Assembly (NCBI GenBank): GCA_039908535.1
Contig: JAMOAW010000101.1
Location: 1-10,256 of the forward strand
DNA from: JAMOAW01 sp039908535
Lineage (GTDB): Bacteria; Pseudomonadota; Magnetococcia; Magnetococcales; JADFZT01
Direction of reading: 5' to 3'
DNA: 10,256 bases
The notes under the pieces are model-generated. The model saw only the letters and a program-made list of their open reading frames with translations. It made no database searches and had not been told where the DNA came from. Positions within the stretch are counted from its first letter, which is position 1; the number at the start of each line of letters is the position of its first letter. This document shows, in pieces, positions 1-6,037 of the stretch. The translations under genes were made by a program, and so were the position numbers.

Positions 1-72
1 GCAAAGTCAAAAGCAAAGTCAAAAGCAAAGTCAAAAGCAAAGTCAAAAGCAAAGTCAAAAGCAAAGTCAAAA
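1..72. repeat. 12-bp tandem repeat array, left flank
   Basis: Six perfect head-to-tail copies of GCAAAGTCAAAA fill these bases. A partial seventh unit (GCAAAA) runs into the G5/C5 hairpin that follows. The array begins at the first base, so it probably continues outside the window. The same unit in the same orientation fills the far right end (10210-10256). There are no spacers, so it is not a CRISPR. One frame is open as repeating Ala-Lys-Ser-Lys, but nothing indicates translation. Confidence 0.95.
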
Positions 73-80
73 GCAAAACC

Positions 81-98
81 CTGGGGGCAATCCCCCAG
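81..98 (-). terminator. G5/C5 hairpin, probable terminator of the leuC-leuC-leuD unit
   Basis: CTGGGGG (81-87) pairs with CCCCCAG (92-98) around a 4-nt loop. Read on the minus strand, the stem is followed by GGGTTTTGCTTTTG, a moderately T-rich tail. It is the first strong GC stem downstream of leuD. On the plus strand it is followed by a run of T (104-111), so it could also stop plus-strand transcription. It belongs to the hairpin family also seen at 3396-3415, 5161-5180 and 10150-10170. Confidence 0.5.
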
Positions 99-116
99 AC
101 CCCTTTTTTTTATTAA

Positions 117-131
117 TATCTGAACGGTTAC
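117..131. repeat. Left arm of 15-bp perfect inverted repeat
   Basis: TATCTGAACGGTTAC here is the exact reverse complement of 10114-10128. On both sides a T-rich tract and then a G5/C5 hairpin lie about 20 nt further out, so the similarity in layout extends to roughly 50 bp. The two arms enclose every gene in the window. Each arm has TA at its outer edge, which would suit a TA-targeting transposon, but no transposase is present. This arm is not a coding sequence and its role is unknown. Confidence 0.85.
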
Positions 132-261
132 AATTTTTTTAATCTGGGAGGAATAGTCCGAGCCCAGCACCCTTCGGTGATAAATGGTCAATTCATCTAA
201 AATCTTCTCAGTCCGATATGGTGTCGGAAAGTACGCCTAGGTTTTCAGCGTAAACGCACAT
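132..261. other. Non-coding stretch downstream of leuD with small hairpins
   Basis: No convincing coding frame is visible between the inverted-repeat arm and the leuD stop codon. Three short stems can be drawn: CTGGG/CCCAG (144-148 with 163-167), CACC/GGTG around CTTC (168-179), and CCGATA/TGTCGG with one G-T pair (213-227). None has the T tail of a good terminator. It could be the 3' untranslated region of the leu unit, a remnant of an inserted element, or a small RNA; nothing decides between these. Confidence 0.4.
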
Positions 262-741
262 TCAAGCGGTTTCACGCAAATAATTAACCAAACCACCTTT
301 TTCTATAATCTTCCTTAGAAAGTCAGACAAAGGAACAAAAGGATAAACCTGTTTGCCAATTTGGACATGTGACGAATCGGTATCAATCATGACGTCTGTA
401 CCTGTTTCTACAAAATCTAATTGTGGAATTTCAATCAAAAGGATCCCCAAATTAATACAGTTGCGGAAAAAAATTCTTGCAAAACTTTTTGCAATAATAA
501 TACGTACACCTAACTCCTTGAGTACAGCAGGTGCCTGCTCACGACTAGAACCACAACCAAAATTTTTTCCTCCAATCAAAATTCCACCAGATTGATATTT
601 GGTGGCAAAATATGGATCTTGAGGTTCCATCGTGAACTTTGCCATTTCACGAATAGTTGGCAAAGTCAGATATTGAGTTGGAATAATTTGATCCGTATCG
701 ACATCATCCCCGAAAATCCAAGCAGCTCCATGAATGATCAT
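262..741 (-). CDS. leuD: Isopropylmalate dehydratase-type small subunit (LeuD/HacB/DmdB family)
   Basis: This is the swivel-domain small subunit of a two-subunit, aconitase-type hydro-lyase, 159 aa from the preferred start. Visible hallmarks are GDDVDTDQIIP (11-21), the GCGSSREQAP loop (62-71) that contributes substrate-binding residues, and SFARIFFRNCINLGI (86-100). At about 160 aa it is the short archaeal-type form, not the roughly 200-aa enterobacterial LeuD. ATG at 741 is chosen over ATG at 750: GGGGAG on the mRNA lies 9 nt before 741 but directly abuts 750. The start at 741 sits one base after the stop codon of the preceding large subunit (743-745), so translation is probably coupled. 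The substrate is inferred: isopropylmalate, homocitrate/homoaconitate, citramalate or dimethylmalate type acids are all possible. No leuA or leuB lies nearby. Confidence 0.9.
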   Translation of the reverse strand: MIIHGAAWIFGDDVDTDQIIPTQYLTLPTIREMAKFTMEPQDPYFATKYQSGGILIGGKNFGCGSSREQAPAVLKELGVRIIIAKSFARIFFRNCINLGILLIEIPQLDFVETGTDVMIDTDSSHVQIGKQVYPFVPLSDFLRKIIEKGGLVNYLRETA

Positions 742-742
742 T

Positions 743-1987
743 TTACACATCTCCCCGTGGATCGATTATTTTTCCTGCGACGGCACTCGCAGCAACAGTG
801 GCCGGACTGGCAAGGTAAATTTCGGAATCTGGGCTTCCTGCCCGACCTTTAAAGTTCCGATTGGCTGTGGAAATCATCCTTTGTCCTTTCGCAAGAGAAC
901 CTTGCGAAGCCCCCCAACATGTACTACAACCGGGATGATTGATGATGGCACCGGCCTCCATGAACAGTTGAATAAGCCCAGACTGCAACGCTTGTTGATA
1001 AATGGTCACAGAGGCTGGAGTCACCAATAACCGAACCCCTGGATGAACTTTCTTACCTCTTAAAAAATGTGCTGCCTCCTGTAGATCATCTAAACGACCA
1101 TTGGTACAAGATCCCAAAAACGCTTGATCAATGGCAATACCCTGAACAGAAGAAATCGGCTTGACGTTATCCACATAATGAGGAGATGCCACCTGAGGCT
1201 CCAAATCATCAACACAAATTTGAATTTGTTGTGCATAGGTTGCCGGTTGGTCAAGATTAAAAAAATTCCAATCCACTTGTGTATGCGCAAAATATTGTCG
1301 TGTGATCTCGTCTGGATGAATCATCGCACTTTTACCGCCGACCTCAATCACCATATTGCAAAGTGTAAAACGTTCAGAGATAGATAACTGCGCAATGAGA
1401 CTGCCACAAAACTCCACGGTTTTATAGGTGGCACCAGAAGCTGTCAACATTTTGACAACATATAAAATGACATCTTTGGCAAACACCCCCTTAGGCATTT
1501 TTCCATCCAATACAATTTGGATGGTCTCAGGAACCTTCAACCATGTTTTTCCAGAGCCAATCACAGCAGTAATATCCGTAGACCCCATACCAATGGCAAC
1601 GGCACCAATGCTGCCATAGCTGCATGTATGGGAATCGGCAGCAACAACTAAATCACCGGGCTTGACATAATTCTCCAGCATGATCTGATGACAAACACCG
1701 TCTCTTTCATGCAGCTTAATGCCATATTTATTAGCAAAATTGCGGATTTTCTGATGGGCTTCAGCCGTATTGATATCATCCGCCGGGATGCGATGGTCAT
1801 TAATAAAGATGACCTTGTCCCGATTCGCAATGGCATCAAATTTAAATTCTTGTTCAAAAAGCGCGATCGTCAAAGGGATGGTCACATCATTAGCCATGCA
1901 CCAATCGACGGCAACTTCCACCACTTCACCAGGATGTACTTGTAGCAGGTTGGCATGTTTGGCAATAATTTTTTCGGTAATGTTCAT
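743..1987 (-). CDS. leuC: Isopropylmalate dehydratase-type large subunit, second of a tandem pair
   Basis: This is a 414-aa aconitase-family large subunit that would carry the 4Fe-4S cluster and pair with the LeuD-like subunit. Visible motifs are DGVCHQ (96-101), ADSHTCSYG (117-125), GSCTNGR with Cys294, and PGCSTCWG with Cys354 and Cys357, giving all three cluster ligands; TANRNF follows at 374-379. Length and motifs match the shorter archaeal/HacA-type LeuC branch. A longer frame running to 2134 is rejected because the conserved N terminus MNITEKIIAKH begins at 1987. That ATG overlaps the upstream stop as ATGA (1984-1987). A GGAG site lies about 13 nt upstream, somewhat far, so re-initiation probably helps. 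It is clearly paralogous to the gene before it but diverged throughout; the differences around the cluster (STCW against GLCF) may reflect a different substrate. The exact substrate is not known. Confidence 0.9.
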   Translation of the reverse strand: MNITEKIIAKHANLLQVHPGEVVEVAVDWCMANDVTIPLTIALFEQEFKFDAIANRDKVIFINDHRIPADDINTAEAHQKIRNFANKYGIKLHERDGVCHQIMLENYVKPGDLVVAADSHTCSYGSIGAVAIGMGSTDITAVIGSGKTWLKVPETIQIVLDGKMPKGVFAKDVILYVVKMLTASGATYKTVEFCGSLIAQLSISERFTLCNMVIEVGGKSAMIHPDEITRQYFAHTQVDWNFFNLDQPATYAQQIQICVDDLEPQVASPHYVDNVKPISSVQGIAIDQAFLGSCTNGRLDDLQEAAHFLRGKKVHPGVRLLVTPASVTIYQQALQSGLIQLFMEAGAIINHPGCSTCWGASQGSLAKGQRMISTANRNFKGRAGSPDSEIYLASPATVAASAVAGKIIDPRGDV

Positions 1988-3273
1988 GATCGCTCGAGCT
2001 CTCCTTGGAAAAAAGATATTGGCGACGTTATCTTCCCCGTGATGACGGAGAGTGCCACACTGGCAGGACTGGCTAGATAAATATGAGCATCTGGATGGCC
2101 AAGACGACCGGGAAAATTGCGGTTGTTGGAACAAATAGCCACTTCACCTGCCCCCAAAACACCACCGAGTTTGCCGAAACAAAGACCACAACCAGGATTG
2201 GTAACCACCCCACCGGCTTGAAGAAAAATTTTGATCAATCCTTCATCCATGGCTTGCAGATAAATGGATCTACTCGCTGGAGAAATAATCAGCTTAACAA
2301 AAGGTGCAACAGATTGACCAGCAAGAATACGGGCAGCAATGCGCAGGTCTTCTAATCGACCATTGGTACAGGATCCAATAAACCCTTGATGGATCGTCAT
2401 TCCAGCCAACGATTGGAGATCGTGAATATCGTCAACCCGTTTTGGGCCAGACAATTTTGGTGAAATCGAAGACATATCCAGAGAGATAACGCGACAAAAT
2501 TGAGCATCGGCATCACTAGAAATATCTGGGTAATCAGAGAAATATCGCGATGACAGATAGGCTCTCGTGATATCGTCAACCGGAAAAATGCCATTTTTTG
2601 CCCCCATTTCCACCACCATGTTGGCGATGGTTAAACGCTCATCCATAGAAAGCGTTGCAACTCCAGGACCGTCGAACTCCAAGGCCTTATAGGTACACCC
2701 GTCACTCCCTAGCAAACCAATTAGGTGCAAAATGAGATCTTTGGCAAACACACCGTTTTGTAAAGCACCAGAGAGAACAACACGAATTGTTTCGGGAACC
2801 TTTAACCAAATTGTTCCGCTGGACCATATAGCCGCCATTTCGGTGCTTCCAACACCAGTAGCCAGTGCGCCTAAGGCACCATATGTCACCGTGTGAGAAT
2901 CCGTCCCGATAATAATTTCACCAGGGCCAACATGCCCTTTTTCTGGCATTAATTGATGACAAACACCTTCTCCGTAATAAAAATTTTTTAGACCCCATTT
3001 TATTGCAAAATCTGTCATTTCTTGATAAATCGCACCCGAATCAGCCGAAGTGGATGGCACATCGTGGTCCACAATCAAGATAACATCTTGTGGTCTCCAC
3101 AATGGTTTACCAATCTTTTGAAATTCTCTTATCACCGTCGTTGCAAAAATATCGTGTGAAAAAACGCGATCAACGGTAACTGACACAATTTCTCCAGGGG
3201 TCACACGAGATTGTTTCGTATGCTTGGCTATTATTTTTTCGGTCGCTGTTTGTCCCATGCTGCCTTTAATCAT
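1984..3273 (-). CDS. leuC: Isopropylmalate dehydratase-type large subunit, first of a tandem pair
   Basis: This is a 429-aa aconitase-family large subunit. It shows GEGVCHQLM (101-109), TDSHTVTYGALGALATGVGSTE (from 124), GSCTNGR with Cys302, NPGCGLCFG with Cys362 and Cys365, and NNRNFPGR (383-390). All iron-sulfur ligands are present, so it looks catalytically intact. ATG at 3273 has AAGGA 7 nt upstream; a second ATG at 3258 (residue 6) is a weaker alternative. Its stop overlaps the start of the next large subunit by 4 nt (ATGA). It heads a three-gene unit of two large subunits and one small subunit. Known bacterial isomerases of this type use one large and one small subunit, so this paralogue either shares the LeuD-like partner with its neighbour or makes a mixed complex. 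Both ideas are inference. The family is certain, the substrate is not. Confidence 0.9.
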   Translation of the reverse strand: MIKGSMGQTATEKIIAKHTKQSRVTPGEIVSVTVDRVFSHDIFATTVIREFQKIGKPLWRPQDVILIVDHDVPSTSADSGAIYQEMTDFAIKWGLKNFYYGEGVCHQLMPEKGHVGPGEIIIGTDSHTVTYGALGALATGVGSTEMAAIWSSGTIWLKVPETIRVVLSGALQNGVFAKDLILHLIGLLGSDGCTYKALEFDGPGVATLSMDERLTIANMVVEMGAKNGIFPVDDITRAYLSSRYFSDYPDISSDADAQFCRVISLDMSSISPKLSGPKRVDDIHDLQSLAGMTIHQGFIGSCTNGRLEDLRIAARILAGQSVAPFVKLIISPASRSIYLQAMDEGLIKIFLQAGGVVTNPGCGLCFGKLGGVLGAGEVAICSNNRNFPGRLGHPDAHIYLASPASVALSVITGKITSPISFFQGELERS

Positions 3274-3352
3274 GGTTTTATCCTTGCCATATTAGACATT
3301 TTTACGTGTCACTCAAACGATCAATACCACATGATATTTTGTAAATCAGATG

Positions 3353-3580
3353 AAACATGATGCCCTTCGGGCAAAAAAAAATCAAAGGCCAAACCCTGGG
3401 GGATGAATCCCCCAGACCCCCTCTTTTTTTTAAGAATTAAAAAAAAAGGGTGGGGGGAATTGGGGGGCGGGGATGAATCCCACAGACCCCCTCTTTTTTT
3501 TAATGATCGAAAGAAAAGGGTGGAGGGATTGGGGGCGGTTCTCCACCCTCCAAGGTTTTGATTTTTGTTTTTCTGAATAC
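3353..3580. repeat. G-rich palindromic repeat block A, with internal duplication
   Basis: This is a composite non-coding repeat. Its parts in order are ACATGATGCCCTTCGGGC (small hairpin 3362-3372), a G5/C5 hairpin (3396-3415), ACCCCCTC plus a T run, then A-rich DNA and GGGTGGGGGG. The segment GATGAATCC..CAGACCCCCTC plus T run, followed by GGGTGG, occurs a second time at 3472-3538, so the unit is partly duplicated in tandem. The C-rich and G-rich arms could fold together into a long imperfect hairpin. It closely matches the block at 5017-5285 and separates the transporter gene from the leu unit. Confidence 0.85.
3396..3415 (-). terminator. G5/C5 hairpin, probable terminator downstream of the nucleoside transporter
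   Basis: CTGGGGGAT (3396-3404) and ATCCCCCAG (3407-3415) form a 9-bp palindrome with a very small loop. On the minus strand it is followed by GGGTTTGGCCTTTGATTTTTTTTTGCCC, ending in a run of nine T. It is placed between the transporter and the leu unit. Termination on the minus strand is inferred from the stem and T tract. Confidence 0.5.
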
Positions 3581-3663
3581 TTTTTAAAAAAAAGAGAAGT
3601 TTCTATTTTTTTTAAAAAACAGCACTATTTACGAAGAAAAAAATATAAAATTTATTATCTATA

Positions 3664-3693
3664 AATATAGCATACTTAAGTAACTAATAGCAA
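3664..3693 (-). promoter_or_regulatory. Candidate sigma-70 promoter upstream of the leu unit
   Basis: On the minus strand TTGCTA (3688-3693) is followed after 18 nt by TATATT (3664-3669), which matches the -10 consensus at 5 of 6 positions and the -35 at 4 of 6. It lies in an AT-rich gap after the transporter gene and points toward the leu unit. A transcript from it would have to pass through the hairpins of block A (3353-3580) before reaching the first leuC. That makes it either a poor match for that role or part of a read-through control. The rest of 3581-3735 shows no gene. Confidence 0.25.
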
Positions 3694-3712
3694 GATAATA
3701 TTTTTATAAAGA

Positions 3713-3724
3713 AGGGCCTGCCCT
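3713..3724 (-). terminator. Weak hairpin just after the transporter stop codon
   Basis: AGGGC and GCCCT flank two bases, or AGGG and CCCT flank four. On the minus strand it begins 11 nt after the stop codon of the nucleoside transporter, is preceded by eight T, and is followed by TCTTTATAAAAATATT. The stem is short and the tail is AT-rich rather than pure T, so this is at most a weak terminator or a transcript 3'-end stabiliser. Confidence 0.3.
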
Positions 3725-3735
3725 GAAAAAAAAGA

Positions 3736-4977
3736 CTACCGCCACCACACTCCAAACAAGGCCCCGGTCATGCATGTGGCCAGGGTTCCAGAAATAATGG
3801 ATTTAAATCCAAATGAAACCACCTCAGCTCGCCGCTCTGGAGCCATGGCCCCCAGTCCACCAATCATAATTCCGAGACTGCCAAAATTGGCAAAACCGCC
3901 CATAGCGTAAGTCATAATTAAACGGCTGCGGACGGTTAGAGCGTCGGTAGGGAGGCGGGCTAAATCAAGATAGGCGATAAATTCGTTAAGGATGGTTTTG
4001 GTGCCCAATAGAGCACCTGCGGTCGCCGCTTCAGACCAGGGGATACCCAATAACCAAACCACCGGGGCCATAAGCCAACCAAGAATCCGTTGCAGCGTGA
4101 GAGGTTCATTCGCTACCGTAGGCAACAATGAAAAAAATTCGTTGACCAAAGCCACCAGAGCCACCAACACCACCAAAAAAGCAACAATCTGCAATAGAAG
4201 ATGCAAACCATCTAGAGTCCCCTGACTTAAGGCGTCCATGGTACTATTGGCAGTTTGCTTAGGGATAAACTGTCCGGCAGTGGGGGTTTCTTCCTCAGGA
4301 ACCATCAATAAAGCGATGGTTAGGGCCGCAGGGAGATGAATTAAGGAGGCAATGAGGATGTGGCCAATGGCATCGGGAATGACTGGGCTAAGTATGCCAG
4401 CATAGAGAAACATGACCGTGCCGGCAGTGGATGCCATGCCGCAGGTCATCAGAGCGAAGAGTTCACTGCGGGTCATCTCTTTTAAATAGGGTCGAATAAG
4501 CAAAGGAGCCTCCACCATACCGATAAAGATGGTGGCTGCCATCCCAAATCCCAGAGCCCCACCCACAGCCATGCTTTTTTGTAATATTCTACCCACTCCC
4601 TTAACAACCCACGGAAGAATGCGCCAATAAAAAAGAATAGCGGACAGGGCACTGATCACCAGTACCATCGGCAATGCCTGAAAGGCCAAGATAAATGGAC
4701 TACCGGCACCACCGGTGGCAAATGGAGCAGGACCACCTCCTAAATAACCAAAAACGAAGGTAGTACCAACTTGACTCGCCCTTTCCAGAGCTAAAGCGGC
4801 ATTGTTGAGAGCTAGAAAAAAAACCTTCATTCCGGGAAAGTTAAGCAAAATGAAAGAGAGGCCGAATTGGATCACAACACCCACACCCACTATCCGCCAA
4901 TGCACCTTGTGACGCGATTCACTAAGCAGCCAAGCCAACCCTAACAAAACAACATAGCCAAACAGACTCTGTGCCAT
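3736..4977 (-). CDS. Concentrative nucleoside transporter (NupC/CNT family)
   Basis: This 413-aa inner-membrane protein is a cation-coupled nucleoside importer of the CNT family. Family marks are the hydrophobic N terminus, the glycine-rich GGGPAPF (80-86), GMVEAPLLIRPYL (153-165) leading into MTRSELFALMTCGMAS (168-183), LLGTKTILNEF (323-333) and GGFANFGSLGI (360-370). ATG at 4977 is chosen because GGAG lies 8 nt upstream and the product then starts like other CNTs. A frame reaching 5250 only translates the G-rich repeat block. Glu156 and Glu332 of the binding site are present. The usual Gln-Thr before Glu156 is Met-Val, which could change base preference. It stands alone between two repeat blocks, has visibly higher GC than the acyl operon, and has no clear functional link to either neighbour; it may simply be a salvage gene. 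Confidence 0.9.
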   Translation of the reverse strand: MAQSLFGYVVLLGLAWLLSESRHKVHWRIVGVGVVIQFGLSFILLNFPGMKVFFLALNNAALALERASQVGTTFVFGYLGGGPAPFATGGAGSPFILAFQALPMVLVISALSAILFYWRILPWVVKGVGRILQKSMAVGGALGFGMAATIFIGMVEAPLLIRPYLKEMTRSELFALMTCGMASTAGTVMFLYAGILSPVIPDAIGHILIASLIHLPAALTIALLMVPEEETPTAGQFIPKQTANSTMDALSQGTLDGLHLLLQIVAFLVVLVALVALVNEFFSLLPTVANEPLTLQRILGWLMAPVVWLLGIPWSEAATAGALLGTKTILNEFIAYLDLARLPTDALTVRSRLIMTYAMGGFANFGSLGIMIGGLGAMAPERRAEVVSFGFKSIISGTLATCMTGALFGVWWR

Positions 4978-5016
4978 CGTTATTCTCCATGATTCGTTTC
5001 TGTTGCACGCATTGTC

Positions 5017-5285
5017 ATGAATGCCTCCTGGGCAAAAAGTCAACAAAAGAAAAGGGTGGGGGGATTGGGGGGGCGGTTCTGGGCCCCCCAAGGTCTTGAA
5101 TTTTTGTTTTTCCGATACATAAACATGATGCCCTTCGGGCAAAAAATTAAAATCAAAACCTTGGGGGATGAATCCCCCAAACCCCCTCTTTTTTTTAAGA
5201 ATTAAAAAAGAAGGGTGGGGGGATTGGGGGGGCGGTTCTGGCCCCTTCAAGGTCTTGATTTTTGTTTCTCTGATACATGAACATA
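5017..5285. repeat. G-rich palindromic repeat blocks B and C in tandem
   Basis: Two copies of the repeat seen at 3353-3580 lie head to tail. Block B (5017-5120) has a decayed start (CATGAATGCCTCCTGGGC) and lacks the G5/C5 hairpin. Block C (5121-5285) is complete: ACATGATGCCCTTCGGGC, the G5/C5 hairpin, the C-rich plus T-run arm, GGGTGGGGGG, GGCGGTTCTG, and CAAGGTCTTGATTTTTG. Both end with a similar GATACAT(G/A)AACAT junction. Together with 4978-5016 it fills the 308-nt gap between the ACP and the transporter. The only other element seen in the gap is the transporter ribosome binding site; no promoter is convincing. Confidence 0.85.
5161..5180 (-). terminator. G5/C5 hairpin, probable terminator of the six-gene acyl operon
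   Basis: TTGGGGGAT (5161-5169) and ATCCCCCAA (5172-5180) form a near-perfect palindrome with a tiny loop. On the minus strand it is followed by GGTTTTGATTTTAATTTTTT, a good T-rich tail. It is about 105 nt after the ACP stop codon and is the first strong stem with a T tail after the operon. Confidence 0.55.
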
Positions 5286-5525
5286 TTATTTTATCGAGGT
5301 TAAAGACTCAATTAACTGTTTCAATTCAAAAACAGTCATAGATTTGGCGAAAATATTAGGAGATATTTCGCAAGAAAAATTTTTCTCTATAGCGACCACT
5401 AATTCGATAAAATCAACAGATGCCATGCCAATATCCTCTACAAGATTCTCTTCTGATCCCACGTCTGAGTCAAGTTCCATAATATCGCGAATGATTTCCT
5501 TGATTGTTTTAAGCATTTCGCTCAT
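5286..5525 (-). CDS. Acyl carrier protein
   Basis: This is a 79-aa acyl carrier protein with typical length, an acidic N-terminal helix (IIRDIMELDSDV) and the carrier motif GMASVDFIELVVAIE. Ser36 is the expected 4'-phosphopantetheine attachment site, at the same number as in E. coli AcpP; the residue before it is Ala instead of the usual Asp. The start at 5525 is supported by AGGAG 6 nt upstream. It is the last gene of the operon, 25 nt after the hotdog gene, and no fabD, fabG or fabF surrounds it, so it is more likely a dedicated carrier than the housekeeping one. The LuxE-like enzyme two genes upstream is the natural candidate to load it (inference). A phosphopantetheinyl transferase is not in the window and would have to come from elsewhere. 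Confidence 0.92.
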   Translation of the reverse strand: MSEMLKTIKEIIRDIMELDSDVGSEENLVEDIGMASVDFIELVVAIEKNFSCEISPNIFAKSMTVFELKQLIESLTSIK

Positions 5526-5550
5526 GAGATTCTCCTGATATTTTGTAAAA

Positions 5551-6021
5551 TTACTGTTTATTGTTCACAATGGTTGCTTTATTAAGAACCTCTTCCATGG
5601 ATTTCCTGGATTTTGACGACAAAGATCCTGAGCATCTGGCATATATTTTACCTGCGGTATCCAGAGATTTCGCTTCAAACAATAAAATATTATGTACATA
5701 TTTTATATTTGACAGACGAAATTTTACATAATGACCAAGCAATATGGGTTTAAGATATTTTATTCGAACTCCACCAAGAAAAAATAGATCCTTATTAGGG
5801 TCAAAAAAAGTCTGATTTTCGTAAAAAAGAAGCATGGCTCCTTGCAGAAAACATTGAATAATGCTTGTTCCTGGGAAATGATCATTCATTAACTGATCAG
5901 AACGGGAAATATTTACTGCATATTCGATAGCATCGGTAGAAACAAACACATTTTCAATAAATATTTCATGTACGAATGTGCCTATTTTAAAAATAATCTC
6001 ATCTGGTGTGATTGGAGTCAT
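5551..6021 (-). CDS. FabZ-like hotdog-fold protein
   Basis: This 156-aa single hotdog domain resembles 3-hydroxyacyl-ACP dehydratase FabZ. NDHFPG (46-51) carries the catalytic-type His48. GGVRIKYLKPILLGHYVKF (83-101) fits the central strand and pantetheine-binding part. In FabZ the His is followed by PGVLxxEA, with a catalytic Glu 14 residues after the His. Here that stretch reads IIQCFLQGA and the position is Ala62, so the dehydratase pair is incomplete. It may act as a thioesterase, isomerase or structural partner, or use another residue; the true reaction is unknown. ATG at 6021 has AAGG about 7 nt upstream. It is 16 nt after the LuxE-like gene and 25 nt before the ACP gene, so an ACP-bound substrate is likely. 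The DNA is AT-rich (19 of 60 bases G or C at 5761-5820). Confidence 0.75.
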   Translation of the reverse strand: MTPITPDEIIFKIGTFVHEIFIENVFVSTDAIEYAVNISRSDQLMNDHFPGTSIIQCFLQGAMLLFYENQTFFDPNKDLFFLGGVRIKYLKPILLGHYVKFRLSNIKYVHNILLFEAKSLDTAGKIYARCSGSLSSKSRKSMEEVLNKATIVNNKQ

Positions 6022-6037
6022 TGCAAACCTTTGTCAG

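Noticed and set aside
1..72. CRISPR array or coding Ala-Lys-Ser-Lys repeat
   Set aside because: Units are contiguous 12-mers with no spacers, and no start, ribosome binding site or continuing gene is seen.
141..175. RNase P-like GAGGAAnAGTCCG stretch
   Set aside because: It only superficially resembles the start of the RNase P core; the remainder of the conserved core and the length are missing.
1988..2134. N-terminal extension of the second leuC by 49 codons
   Set aside because: It overlaps the first leuC in another frame, while the conserved family N terminus begins at the ATGA overlap at 1987.
262..3273. Complete leucine biosynthesis operon
   Set aside because: leuA and leuB are absent, and the doubled large subunit is not the standard arrangement, so leucine biosynthesis is only one possibility.
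4978..5250. N-terminal extension of the nucleoside transporter by 91 codons
   Set aside because: The extension translates two copies of the G-rich repeat (GPEPPPQSPHP appears twice) and has no similarity to CNT proteins. The start at 4977 has a good GGAG site and a typical CNT N terminus.
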